DNA of 47,083 bases. Source: an uncultured Dysosmobacter sp. (GTDB taxonomy: Bacteria; Bacillota; Clostridia; Oscillospirales; Oscillospiraceae). Below the pieces are notes generated by a model. The model did not search any database and was not told the DNA's origin. It saw nothing but the letters and a program-made list of their open reading frames with translations. Positions 26,259 through 34,169 of this stretch are shown here, piece by piece (position 1 is the stretch's first letter; each line of letters starts with the position of its first letter). A program made the translations under genes and the position numbers. Where the stretch lies: positions 1 to 47,083 of the forward strand of contig CAKUBJ010000012.1 of assembly GCA_934636905.1 (NCBI GenBank), written 5' to 3'.

Positions 26259-27098
26259 ATGCCTGAAAAAGTTGTGCCCGGCCCCGTGGAGGACGCCTGC
26301 GGCGTCCGGGAGGCGGTCTGCATCCATACACGCAAGATCTATGATTCCTGCCGGGATAAGGACTGCATTGAAGACCTGCGATTCTATCCGAAACTGCAAT
26401 ATGTGGACGTCATCAACCGTGCCCTGTCCGTTAAGGGCGGCACCGCCGACCTTCTGTACGTCTATGTGGACGTGGAGCCTGTCAGCTTCAACCGGGGGTT
26501 CTACACCGTGGATATGCGGTTTTTCTACTCCGTGACCCTGCAGGCCTACACCAGCTGCCCGGCGCCGGTGACGGTGGAGGGGCTGTGCGTATTTGACAAG
26601 CGGGTAATCCTGTTCGGCAGCGAGGGCAGTGCCAAGATTTTCTCCTCCAAGTACCGCTCCGGTGAGCCGGATATTCCCATGCTGCGCCGCTCCAATCTCC
26701 CGGAAGCCGTGGTGGAGGCTGTGGATCCCATTGTTCTGGACGCCCGGATTGCGGACAGCGGCTGCCGCAGGGAGTGCGACTGCGACCTGTGCGAGGTGCC
26801 CGGATTCATCAGCGAGTGCTTCAACGGGGAACTTTGCGGCGGGGACGACAGCCGCCGGATTTATATCACGCTGGGGCAGTTCTCCATCGTCCGTCTGGAA
26901 CGGGATTCCCAGCTGCTGGTGCCGGTGTATGACTACTGTATGCCGGAGAAGGAGTGCTCCTGCGGCAGCACCGACGACCCCTGCTGCCTGTTCCGGAACA
27001 TCGCCTTCCCGGTAGGGGAATTTTTCCCGCCCAACACCGTGTCCATGCCGGAGGACTATGAGGAGGCCAGAAACTACTGTGCCTGCTGCCGCAAATAG
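26259..27098 (+). CDS. Conserved cysteine-rich protein, possibly spore-associated
   Basis: A 279-residue protein of a conserved but unnamed clostridial family. It begins MPEKVVPGPVEDACGVREAV, contains YDSCRDKDCIEDLR near 30-43 and DVEPVSFNRGFYTVD near 70-85, and ends with many cysteines (CRRECDCDLC, CMPEKECSCG, CACCRK). There are no signal peptide or membrane segments. The cysteine content and the sigma-K-like promoter suggest a disulfide-rich late sporulation protein, which is inference. AGGAGG at 26247-26252 supports the ATG. The spoIIIA operon follows but is separated by a hairpin array and has its own promoter. Confidence 0.8.
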   Translation: MPEKVVPGPVEDACGVREAVCIHTRKIYDSCRDKDCIEDLRFYPKLQYVDVINRALSVKGGTADLLYVYVDVEPVSFNRGFYTVDMRFFYSVTLQAYTSCPAPVTVEGLCVFDKRVILFGSEGSAKIFSSKYRSGEPDIPMLRRSNLPEAVVEAVDPIVLDARIADSGCRRECDCDLCEVPGFISECFNGELCGGDDSRRIYITLGQFSIVRLERDSQLLVPVYDYCMPEKECSCGSTDDPCCLFRNIAFPVGEFFPPNTVSMPEDYEEARNYCACCRK

Positions 27099-27137
27099 AA
27101 AGTAACCACTATCAAAGAAATCAGCCAGCCCTGCTAT

Positions 27138-27360
27138 GCGTAAGAAGACCCCACAGGGGTCTTCTTGCGCAGCGGGGAGAAAAAGTTTTTTCTCCCCACT
27201 GCGGCAAGTTTTCTGCACTTTCAAGTGCAGAAAACTTATGATTATAAACGAAAGACACCCCTCCTGGGTTTCTTTCGTAACTATCTTCCTTCCCGGCGCA
27301 GCGGCATTTCCCTGTTTTCCGGCAGTCTCCGTAAGAAGACCCCACAGGGGTCTTCTTACG
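27138..27360. repeat. Array of five hairpins between the cysteine-rich gene and spoIIIAA
   Basis: Five consecutive inverted repeats fill this gap: (a) 27138-27170, 15-bp stem with one G-T pair; (b) 27169-27202, GGGGAGAAAAA stem; (c) 27206-27237, perfect 15-bp stem AAGTTTTCTGCACTT; (d) 27248-27278, 12-bp stem with loop CTCCT; (e) 27330-27360, perfect 14-bp stem CGTAAGAAGACCCC. (a) and (e) are copies of the same hairpin. The array does not code for protein. It may be a mobile repeat cluster. Hairpin (e), followed by TTTTG, may also terminate transcription before the spoIIIA promoter. Confidence 0.8.
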
Positions 27361-27375
27361 TTTTGCCTTTACCCG

Positions 27376-27404
27376 GCATATTCGGGGACGAGCCGTCATA
27401 CAGT
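27376..27404 (+). promoter_or_regulatory. Sigma-E promoter of the spoIIIA operon
   Basis: GCATATT at 27376-27382 and CATACAGT at 27397-27404, spaced by 14 bases, match the known sigma-E consensus (KMATATT, 14-15 bases, CATACANT) at every position. The predicted start is about 22 bases before spoIIIAA. In Bacillus this operon is sigma-E controlled. Confidence 0.85.
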
Positions 27405-27432
27405 TCAGTAACAATGAAAGGGAGGGACACCC

Positions 27433-28341
27433 TTGGAAAATCAGGGAACAATCATGCGCTATGAAATGGCGGCGGCCATTCTGCCCAGCCGCCTGCGGCG
27501 GATTGCCATGGAACTGCCGGAAAAAGACCGCGCCTGCGCGGAGGAATTCCGCCTTCGTGCCGGACGGTGTATGTCGGTGCTGCTGCCAGAGGGGGAGCGG
27601 TCGCTGGAGGCCATTGTCACCACAGAGGAACTGGAAACCTTGTGCGACATTGCGGCGGAGTTTTCCCGCTACGCCTCCATGGAAACCCTGCGGCAGGGCT
27701 TCCTGCCGGTGCGGGGCGGCTTCCGGGTGGGGCTGTGCGGCTCCGCCGTGATGAAGGACGGCGCGGTGACCAACCTCAAGCAGATTTCCTCCGCCGTAAT
27801 CCGGATCTCCCGGGAGCAGCGGGGAATTGCCCGGGAGGTGACGCCGAAGCTGTTCCGGGAGGGGCGGTTTTGCAGCACGCTGCTGCTCTCCCCGCCGGGG
27901 GGCGGCAAGACCACGCTGCTGCGGGATTTGGTGCGCCAGCTTTCCTGCGGCGAAGGCGTCCCGCCCCAGCGGATTACGCTGGTGGACGAGCGGGGAGAGA
28001 TTGCGGTGATGTACCGCGGCCAGCCCCAGATGGACGTCGGCAGCCGGACAGATGTGCTGGACGGCTGCCCCAAGGCGCTGGCTATCCCCATGGTGCTGCG
28101 GGCCATGAATCCCCAGATCATCGCCGTGGACGAGATCACCACTCGGGAGGATCTCCACGCCATGGCGCAGGCGGCAGGCTGCGGCACGGCGCTGCTGGCT
28201 ACCATCCACGCCGCCGACACGGCGGAACTGGAGCAGAAGCCGCTGTACCGGGAACTGCTGGCCGGCCGGGTGTTCCGGAAGGCGGTGCGGATCCGCGTCA
28301 CCCCGGCGGGGCGGGTCTATACGGTGGAGGATCTGCCGTGA
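27433..28341 (+). CDS. spoIIIAA: Stage III sporulation protein AA (secretion-type ATPase)
   Basis: A 302-residue mother-cell ATPase of the SpoIIIA-SpoIIQ channel, related to type II/IV secretion ATPases. The P-loop SPPGGGKTTLLRDL is near 155-168, and the Walker B-like region is PQIIAVDEITT. The TTG start at 27433 is preferred because GGAGGG lies six bases before it. ATG 27454 has no good site. It is first in an eight-gene operon with overlapping stops and starts throughout. Confidence 0.93.
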   Translation: MENQGTIMRYEMAAAILPSRLRRIAMELPEKDRACAEEFRLRAGRCMSVLLPEGERSLEAIVTTEELETLCDIAAEFSRYASMETLRQGFLPVRGGFRVGLCGSAVMKDGAVTNLKQISSAVIRISREQRGIAREVTPKLFREGRFCSTLLLSPPGGGKTTLLRDLVRQLSCGEGVPPQRITLVDERGEIAVMYRGQPQMDVGSRTDVLDGCPKALAIPMVLRAMNPQIIAVDEITTREDLHAMAQAAGCGTALLATIHAADTAELEQKPLYRELLAGRVFRKAVRIRVTPAGRVYTVEDLP

Positions 28342-28832
28342 CGAAGCTGCTGGGAAGCCTGTGCGTGTTCGCCGCAGGGGGGATGGTCTGGTACCTGCGG
28401 CGGAAGGAGCGGCGGAGCCGCCGCACTCTGCTGGCAGATCTCATCGCCGCACTGGATGGGGTGGAAACCGGCATCCGCCTGACCCGGACACCGCTGCCCC
28501 GGCTGCTGGCGCAGGCGGCGGAACGCGGCGGGGCGGCTGCCGCCTTTTTCAAAGCGGTTTCCCGGGGGCTGACGGCAGGGGAGCGCCCAACCGCCGTCTG
28601 GCGGCGGGCAGCCGCGGAACTGCCGCTGTCCGGCCCGGAACGGAATGCCCTGCTGACGCTGGCGGAAGCCGCGCAGGGGGATGAGGAGAGTGCGTGTAAA
28701 GGCATTTCACTTGCAAGAAAAACTCTGGAGGAAAGCCTGCGTCAGATGGAAAAGCAGCGCATGGAGGAGGATCGGCGCAGTGCTGCGCTGTGCTTTTCCG
28801 CCGCCGCGCTGACGGTGATTTTACTGATTTGA
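28338..28832 (+). CDS. spoIIIAB: Stage III sporulation protein AB
   Basis: A 164-residue protein with an N-terminal membrane segment (about 4-20), a long helical middle and a C-terminal membrane segment (AALCFSAAALTVILLI), typical of SpoIIIAB, a GspF-like channel component. The GTG start overlaps the stop of spoIIIAA (GTGA). Confidence 0.88.
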   Translation: MTKLLGSLCVFAAGGMVWYLRRKERRSRRTLLADLIAALDGVETGIRLTRTPLPRLLAQAAERGGAAAAFFKAVSRGLTAGERPTAVWRRAAAELPLSGPERNALLTLAEAAQGDEESACKGISLARKTLEESLRQMEKQRMEEDRRSAALCFSAAALTVILLI

Positions 28833-28842
28833 GGAATGAACG

Positions 28843-29037
28843 ATGGATGTGGATCTGATTTTCAAAATTGCCGCCGTGGGGATTCTGGTGGCGGTGCTGA
28901 ACCAGCTGCTGATCCGTTCTGGACGGGAGGAGCAGGCCATGATGACCACGCTGGCGGGGCTGGTTGTGGTGATGATGATTCTTGTGCGGGAGATCAGCGG
29001 ACTGTTCCAGCTGATCAAAACGCTGTTTGACCTGTAG
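28843..29037 (+). CDS. spoIIIAC: Stage III sporulation protein AC
   Basis: A 64-residue protein with two membrane helices (about 7-23 and 34-55), normal length and pattern for SpoIIIAC (MDVDLIFKIAAVGILVAVLN start). It is a mother-cell membrane component of the feeding-tube channel. The stop codon is directly followed by the ATG of spoIIIAD. Confidence 0.93.
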   Translation: MDVDLIFKIAAVGILVAVLNQLLIRSGREEQAMMTTLAGLVVVMMILVREISGLFQLIKTLFDL

Positions 29038-29427
29038 ATGGAGCTGATGACACAGGCGGCGGGGATCTGCGTGATTGCGGCGCTGCTGGGGCTGGTGCTG
29101 CGCCGGGGCAGTCCGGAAGCATCCCTGCTGCTGGCGCTGGCGGCGGTGTCCGCCATTCTGCTGGCGCTGGGAAAGCCCCTGGGGGAACTGCTGGCGTTTC
29201 TGGACGACCTGACGGAGCAGGCCGGGGTTTCCCCTACTCTGTTCCGGCCTCTTTACAAGATTGTGGGCATCGCCCTTGTGGTGAAAATCGGGGAGGGGCT
29301 GTGCCGGGACGCCGGGGAGAGTGCCCTTGCGTCGGTGCTGGAACTCACCGGGACGGTCTGCGCCCTGCTGGCGGCGCTGCCGCTGCTGCGGTCGGTACTG
29401 AATCTGATAGGAGAACCGCTGGGATGA
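29038..29427 (+). CDS. spoIIIAD: Stage III sporulation protein AD
   Basis: A 129-residue polytopic membrane protein with hydrophobic helices covering most of its length and the LFRPLYKIVGIALVVKIGEG segment typical of SpoIIIAD. No spacer separates it from spoIIIAC, so translation is coupled. It overlaps spoIIIAE by four bases. Confidence 0.93.
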   Translation: MELMTQAAGICVIAALLGLVLRRGSPEASLLLALAAVSAILLALGKPLGELLAFLDDLTEQAGVSPTLFRPLYKIVGIALVVKIGEGLCRDAGESALASVLELTGTVCALLAALPLLRSVLNLIGEPLG

Positions 29428-30506
29428 AACACTGGAAAACAGGTCTATTTCTGGGACTGGCTCTGCTGTCCCTTGCCCTCCCGGCACGGGCGGCGGCGCT
29501 GCCGGAGGATTTGGAAAGCGCGCTGCCCCGGGATGCCGGGAAGCTGCTGGACGGCGTGGAGCAGTGGGACGGGGAGAGCCTGCCGGAGGGGCTGTCCTCC
29601 ATCTGGAATCACCTGCGGGACGACGCAGCGGAAATCCTCCGCCGCCAGACCCGGGGAGCGGTGTCCGTCCTGCTGGTGGTACTTCTGTGCGGTGCGGCGG
29701 AGGGGTTCCGGAAAAGCGCCGGGGCATCGGAACGGTTCCTGCCCATGGCGGGGACACTGGCTGTCACCGCCCTGACGGCAGGGAGTCTGGATACCCTGAT
29801 GGGTGTGGGCGCGGCGGCCATGGAGCGGATTCACACCTTCTCCCAGACGCTGCTGCCGGCGCTGGCTGCCGTGTCCGCCCTGTCCGGCGGCGTGGCCGGT
29901 GCAGCCGTGCGGCAGATTGCCGCCGTGTTTTTCGCCAATCTGCTGCTGGAACTCATCCGTGGGCTGCTGATGCCCATGGTGTACCTGTACGCCGGGACAC
30001 TGGCGGCAGGGGGGAGCCTTTCGGACAAACGTCTGCTGGCAGTGGCGGAACTGATCCGGACGGTCTGCGTCCGGCTGCTGACGGCCGTGCTGCTGCTCTT
30101 TACGCTGTATCTTACCGTCAGCGGCATTTTCACCGGCTCCGTGGACAGCGCCCGGGTGCGGATGGCCAAAACCGCCATCTCCGGCGTGGTGCCGGTGGTG
30201 GGGGGCATCATCGCCGAGGCCTCGGAAACCGTACTGGCCGGGGCGGGGCTGCTGAAGGGCACTGTAGGCGTATTCGGGCTGCTGGGGGTGCTGGCGCTGT
30301 GCGCCTATCCCTTTGTGCAGCTGGGAATCCAGTATCTTCTCTATAAGCTGACGGGCTTTCTTGCCTCTGCCATGGGAGGCGCGGAACTGTGCACCGTCAT
30401 CAGCGGCCTTGGAGGTGCCTTCGGACTGATTCTGGGCATGGTGGGCAGCAGCGCGCTGGTGCTGCTGATTTCCATTCTGGCCTCTGCGGCGGCGGTGACA
30501 GCATGA
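29424..30506 (+). CDS. spoIIIAE: Stage III sporulation protein AE
   Basis: A 360-residue integral membrane protein with an N-terminal signal peptide (MKHWKTGLFLGLALLSLALP, then ARA) and about seven later membrane helices. SpoIIIAE is the largest membrane component of the channel joining mother cell and forespore. It overlaps its neighbours on both sides by four bases. Confidence 0.93.
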   Translation: MKHWKTGLFLGLALLSLALPARAAALPEDLESALPRDAGKLLDGVEQWDGESLPEGLSSIWNHLRDDAAEILRRQTRGAVSVLLVVLLCGAAEGFRKSAGASERFLPMAGTLAVTALTAGSLDTLMGVGAAAMERIHTFSQTLLPALAAVSALSGGVAGAAVRQIAAVFFANLLLELIRGLLMPMVYLYAGTLAAGGSLSDKRLLAVAELIRTVCVRLLTAVLLLFTLYLTVSGIFTGSVDSARVRMAKTAISGVVPVVGGIIAEASETVLAGAGLLKGTVGVFGLLGVLALCAYPFVQLGIQYLLYKLTGFLASAMGGAELCTVISGLGGAFGLILGMVGSSALVLLISILASAAAVTA

Positions 30507-30973
30507 TTGCGGCGGTACGGACATGGCTGACGGCAGTGGCGGCGGTGACGCTGCTGCTGTCCGTGGTGCAGCAGCTGGTGCCGCCGGGAAGCCTGCGGGA
30601 GACGGCGTCCTTTGCCGGCGGACTGATCCTGCTGACGGTGCTGCTGCAGCCGCTGGCAGCCCTGAGGGGAGCGGATCTCGACCTGAGTTTTCAGGACTGC
30701 CGTCAGGCAGTGGAACAGCAGCAGACGGAACTGGAAGACCGACGGCAGGCAGAATTGGCCGCACTCATAGAATCCGCCACGGCGGCATATATATCGGACA
30801 AAGCGGACAGCATGGGACTGGCGCTGGAGGTGCGGGTCACGGCGGAGGCGGCGGACGGCGTCCCGGTTCCGGTCAGGGTGACTCTGACAGGGGAAAAGTC
30901 CGGGGAACTGTCCCGGTGGCTGGAAACGGAACTGGGCATCCCGGCGGAAAGACAGGTGTGGAATGAAGGCTGA
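30503..30973 (+). CDS. spoIIIAF: Stage III sporulation protein AF
   Basis: A 156-residue protein with two N-terminal membrane helices (about 5-25 and 35-52), followed by a soluble ring-building-motif-like domain exposed to the intermembrane space. The start overlaps the spoIIIAE stop (ATGA), and its 3' end overlaps spoIIIAG by 11 bases. Confidence 0.9.
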   Translation: MIAAVRTWLTAVAAVTLLLSVVQQLVPPGSLRETASFAGGLILLTVLLQPLAALRGADLDLSFQDCRQAVEQQQTELEDRRQAELAALIESATAAYISDKADSMGLALEVRVTAEAADGVPVPVRVTLTGEKSGELSRWLETELGIPAERQVWNEG

Positions 30974-31499
30974 AGGAGTGCGGAAGCTATGGGGGCGATA
31001 CAAATACGCGGCGGCAGTCCTGCTGATCGGCGCAGGGCTGCTGTTATGGCCCGCTGGGAGCGGGCACACGGAACAGACTGGGCAGCGCGAAGCGTCACCG
31101 GTGTCCGCAGCGGAAACGCTGCAGGCGGAACTGGAGGAAATCCTCGGGCAGATGCAGGGGGTCGGGACGGTGCGGGTGCTTCTGACGGTGGATACCGACG
31201 GAAAGCGGCAGCTGGCGCAGAATACGGAACTTCAGTACAGCGGCAGCACGGCAGCACCGGAGGACTATTCCCGGCGGGTGGAAACCGTGCTGACGGACGG
31301 CGGGGACCGGGAGGAGATTATCGTCACCGAAACGTCGTATCCGACGTACCGGGGGGCACTGGTGGTGTGTCAGGGAGGCGGCCGGGCGGAGGTGAGGCTG
31401 GCGGTGACGGCGGCGGTGTCCGCCCTGACCGGCCTGCCCAGCGACCGCATCACCGTGGCAGAATCTCAATCATCATCTGGAGGAGGAACAAAGCGATGA
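30963..31499 (+). CDS. spoIIIAG: Stage III sporulation protein AG
   Basis: A 178-residue single-pass protein (membrane helix about 15-31). The soluble domain from about 45 contains the ring-building fold interrupted by the beta-insertion (NTELQYSG to ETSYPTYRGALVV) that forms the 30-fold SpoIIIAG ring in Bacillus. It overlaps both neighbours. Confidence 0.92.
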   Translation: MKAEGVRKLWGRYKYAAAVLLIGAGLLLWPAGSGHTEQTGQREASPVSAAETLQAELEEILGQMQGVGTVRVLLTVDTDGKRQLAQNTELQYSGSTAAPEDYSRRVETVLTDGGDREEIIVTETSYPTYRGALVVCQGGGRAEVRLAVTAAVSALTGLPSDRITVAESQSSSGGGTKR

Positions 31500-32050
31500 G
31501 CGGAAACGCGAAACGGAACATTGCGGTGGGGGTCATGGCGGTGCTGGTGTGTGCCGCGGTGGGGCTGAACTGGAAATACTCCGGGCAGGAGGCTGCACAG
31601 CAGGCGGAGGAGGCCGGAAACAAAATCCTGGGCGAGGCCGCGCTGGTTTCCGGACAGGAGGAGGGCGCTCTGGCGGAGGCGTCCGTCTACGAGGGGGACG
31701 ACTATTTTGCCTCCGCGCGGCTGACCCGGCAGCAGGCCCGGGACAGCGCCATTTCCCTGCTGGAGGACGCCGCTGCGCAGGAGGATGCGGATCAGGAGGT
31801 GGCCAATCAGGCCTCGGAGAGCATTCAGGTGCTGGCGTCCTACACCCTGAAGGAGGCGCAGATTGAAAATCTGGTGACGGCCAAGGGATACACGGACTGC
31901 GTGGCCTTCATGGGGGATGATGCCCTCAGCATTGTGGTATCCACGGAGGACGGGACGCTGGATGCGGCGGACGTGGCAAAAATCACGGACATCGCCATGA
32001 CGGAAACCGGCTATGCCGCCAGCGCCATCCGGATTATGGCGGCAAATTAG
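31496..32050 (+). CDS. spoIIIAH: Stage III sporulation protein AH
   Basis: A 184-residue protein with one N-terminal membrane helix (about 8-24) and a YscJ/FliF-like domain at the C-terminus (about 90-184, QIENLVTAKGYTDCVAF). It is the mother-cell partner of forespore SpoIIQ during engulfment. No spoIIQ is in this window. AGGAGGAAC precedes the ATG. It is the last gene of the operon. Confidence 0.93.
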   Translation: MSGNAKRNIAVGVMAVLVCAAVGLNWKYSGQEAAQQAEEAGNKILGEAALVSGQEEGALAEASVYEGDDYFASARLTRQQARDSAISLLEDAAAQEDADQEVANQASESIQVLASYTLKEAQIENLVTAKGYTDCVAFMGDDALSIVVSTEDGTLDAADVAKITDIAMTETGYAASAIRIMAAN

Positions 32051-32053
32051 CTG

Positions 32054-32082
32054 TTGTAATTTTCCGAATTGCATGGTAGAAT
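32054..32082 (+). promoter_or_regulatory. Promoter for asp23-nusB
   Basis: TTGTAA at 32054-32059 and TAGAAT at 32077-32082 have a 17-base spacer, about 50 bases before the asp23-type gene. It separates vegetative genes from the sporulation operon. Confidence 0.55.
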
Positions 32083-32132
32083 AACATCTTAGAAATGAAG
32101 TACGCTGCCGCAATGCAAAAAGGAGAATCACA

Positions 32133-32510
32133 ATGGCTGAGAATAAGGGCTATATGACGCTGTCCGATGAACAGGGAAGCATCCACATTTCCGAGGAGGT
32201 TATCGCCGCCATCGCGGTGGGCGCCGTCCGGGAAGTGGAGGGCGTTTCCGGCATGATGGGAAATCTGGGCAGCAGTGTGGCGGATCTGGTGACCAACAAA
32301 AAGGGCGCGCAGAAAAACGCCAGAGGTGTGAAGATTGAAATGACGGAAACAGGGCTGGTTCTGGATCTGTACCTGACGGTGGCCTACGGCCACGCCATCC
32401 CCGAGGTGGCGGAAAACGCCCAGAAGGCGGCGGCCTCTGCCGTCAGCGCCATGACGGGCTGCACCGTGGAAACGGTGAATATCCATGTGGGCGGCGTGAC
32501 GCTGGCCTGA
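32133..32510 (+). CDS. Asp23/Gls24 family envelope stress response protein
   Basis: A 125-residue Asp23-family protein (GSIHISEEVIAAIAVGAVRE near the start, VDLYLTVAYG-type strand VLDLYLTVAYGHAIPEVAEN later). In Firmicutes such YqhY-type genes lie between accBC and nusB or directly before nusB, as here. The family is linked to membrane or lipid homeostasis, but its exact function is unsettled. AAAGGAGAA precedes the ATG. Confidence 0.92.
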   Translation: MAENKGYMTLSDEQGSIHISEEVIAAIAVGAVREVEGVSGMMGNLGSSVADLVTNKKGAQKNARGVKIEMTETGLVLDLYLTVAYGHAIPEVAENAQKAAASAVSAMTGCTVETVNIHVGGVTLA

Positions 32511-32542
32511 GGCGAAGAAGAGAGAAAAGGACGAGAAACGCT

Positions 32543-32992
32543 ATGACACGGAACACCGCACGGGAAATTGCCGCGCATCTATCCTATGAACTGAGCTTTA
32601 CCGACAAGTCGGTGGAGGAACTGCTGAAGGAACGGCTGACGCCGGAGGCTTTCGCGGAACTGGCGGAGGAGGATTCGCTGTATGCGGACGCTCCCAACGC
32701 CAAGCAGGCGGCCTACATCACCCGGCTGGTGAAGGGCGTGGACGAACACGCCGCCGAACTGGACGGCTATATCGCCAAATACGCCAAGGGGTGGAAGTTC
32801 TCCCGGATTCCGCTGGTGGCCTCCGCCATCATGCGGGTGGCCATGTTTGAGATTCTCTATATGGAGGAAATCCCCAACGGCGCCGCCATCAACGAGGCTG
32901 TGGAAATTGCAAAAAAATACGAGACGCCGGAAACGGTGAAATTCATCAACGGCATTCTGGGCAGCTTTGTGCGGGAGGAATTCTCCCGGTAA
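32543..32992 (+). CDS. nusB: Transcription antitermination protein NusB
   Basis: A 149-residue all-helical protein of normal length that binds boxA RNA with NusE (ribosomal protein S10) in rRNA antitermination. Conserved segments are ARE near the N-terminus, WKFSRIPLVASAIMRVA and the C-terminal KFINGILGSF. Confidence 0.94.
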   Translation: MTRNTAREIAAHLSYELSFTDKSVEELLKERLTPEAFAELAEEDSLYADAPNAKQAAYITRLVKGVDEHAAELDGYIAKYAKGWKFSRIPLVASAIMRVAMFEILYMEEIPNGAAINEAVEIAKKYETPETVKFINGILGSFVREEFSR

Positions 32993-33003
32993 CCCACAAG
33001 ACC

Positions 33004-33048
33004 GGCAGAGCGGAGGCGGCAGGAGCCGCAGGCCGCTCTGCCTTTTTT
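33004..33048 (+). terminator. Terminator after nusB
   Basis: Stem GGCAGAGCGG with its complement, inner GGCGGC-type pairing, followed by six T. Confidence 0.85.
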
Positions 33049-33074
33049 ACGCTGCATCCCCAAAGGAGCGTGCC

Positions 33075-34166
33075 ATGGAGCGGAGGAACGTAGGAATTGA
33101 CCTGCTGCGGATGACCGCCATGTGGATGGTGGTGATTCTGCACATTCTCAATAAGGGCGGCGTGCTGGCCGCGGCGGCGCCGCTGTCTGCGGCGCGGGAG
33201 ACGGCGCGTCTGCTGGAGGCCTGCGCCTACTGCGCCGTGGACTGCTACGGGCTGATTTCCGGCTATGTGGGGGTGGGGCATCGCTTCCGATACGGCAGCG
33301 CCCTCGCCCTGTGGCTGCGGGTGGCTTTTTATACGCTGGGCATCACGGCGTTGTTTGCACTGTTCCTGCCCGGCAGCGTCGGCGGGGATCGCCTCCTGCG
33401 GGCGTGCTTTCCGGTGCTGTTCCGGCAGTACTGGTATGTGACGGCCTATTTCGGGATGTGCCTGTTTATCCCGTTTTTCAACCTGCTGCTGGACAGGCTG
33501 TCCCGGCGGCAGGCGAAGGTGCTGGCCCTGTCTATCATTCTGATTTTTTCCCTGCTGCCCACGCTGCGGCAGAAGGACGTATTCCTGACGGACAACGGCT
33601 ACAGCGTGCTGTGGCTCTCCTGCCTGTACCTGCTGGGGGGCATCCTGCGGCTGTATGCCCCGCCGGCCCGGAAGCCGGGGCGCCGGGGGGCGGTCTATGC
33701 CGGGTGCGTGCTGGCGGTATGGCTGGCGGGACTGGCAGGGGACAGGCTGTGGATGCTCCGCACCGGGCAACTGTGCGACAAAGTGCTGTTGCTGTCGTAT
33801 ACCTCTCCTGCCGTCCTTCTGGCAGCGGCATCGCTGGTGCTTTACTTTGAGGAACTGAAAATCGGCGCCGGCGCCGGGCGGCTGATTGAAAAAGCGTCGC
33901 CTCTGGCCTTCAGTGTGTATCTCATCCACGCCCACCCTCTGATTTGGGAGCACTGGCTGTCCGGCCGGTTCGCGTTTCTGGCGGACAGGACGCCGGTTCT
34001 GCTGGCAGCAGGCGTTCTGGGGGCGGCTTTCGGAATTTACGCAGTCTGCTCACTGGCGGATTTTCTGCGGGCATGGCTGTTCCGCGCCCTGCGGGTGGGG
34101 GCGCTTTCCCGGCAGGCAGAGGCGGCAGCTGCGGCCATTCTCCGCCCATGGCTGGACAAGGAGTGA
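33075..34166 (+). CDS. Acyltransferase-3 family membrane protein
   Basis: A 363-residue integral membrane protein with about ten hydrophobic helices. The N-terminus RRNVGIDLLRMTAMWMVVILH is the acyltransferase-3 signature with the catalytic-type histidine, and the C-terminal LAFSVYLIHAHPLIWEH also fits. Such proteins transfer acetyl or other acyl groups to surface sugars, exopolysaccharide or peptidoglycan, but the substrate here is unknown. It sits alone between nusB and xseA behind an AAAGGAG site and after a terminator. xseA starts four bases after its stop. Confidence 0.85.
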   Translation: MERRNVGIDLLRMTAMWMVVILHILNKGGVLAAAAPLSAARETARLLEACAYCAVDCYGLISGYVGVGHRFRYGSALALWLRVAFYTLGITALFALFLPGSVGGDRLLRACFPVLFRQYWYVTAYFGMCLFIPFFNLLLDRLSRRQAKVLALSIILIFSLLPTLRQKDVFLTDNGYSVLWLSCLYLLGGILRLYAPPARKPGRRGAVYAGCVLAVWLAGLAGDRLWMLRTGQLCDKVLLLSYTSPAVLLAAASLVLYFEELKIGAGAGRLIEKASPLAFSVYLIHAHPLIWEHWLSGRFAFLADRTPVLLAAGVLGAAFGIYAVCSLADFLRAWLFRALRVGALSRQAEAAAAAILRPWLDKE

Positions 34167-34169
34167 ATC

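Noticed and set aside
27138..27360. CRISPR array
   Set aside because: The repeated units are long hairpins with different sequences. There are no regular spacers and no cas genes.
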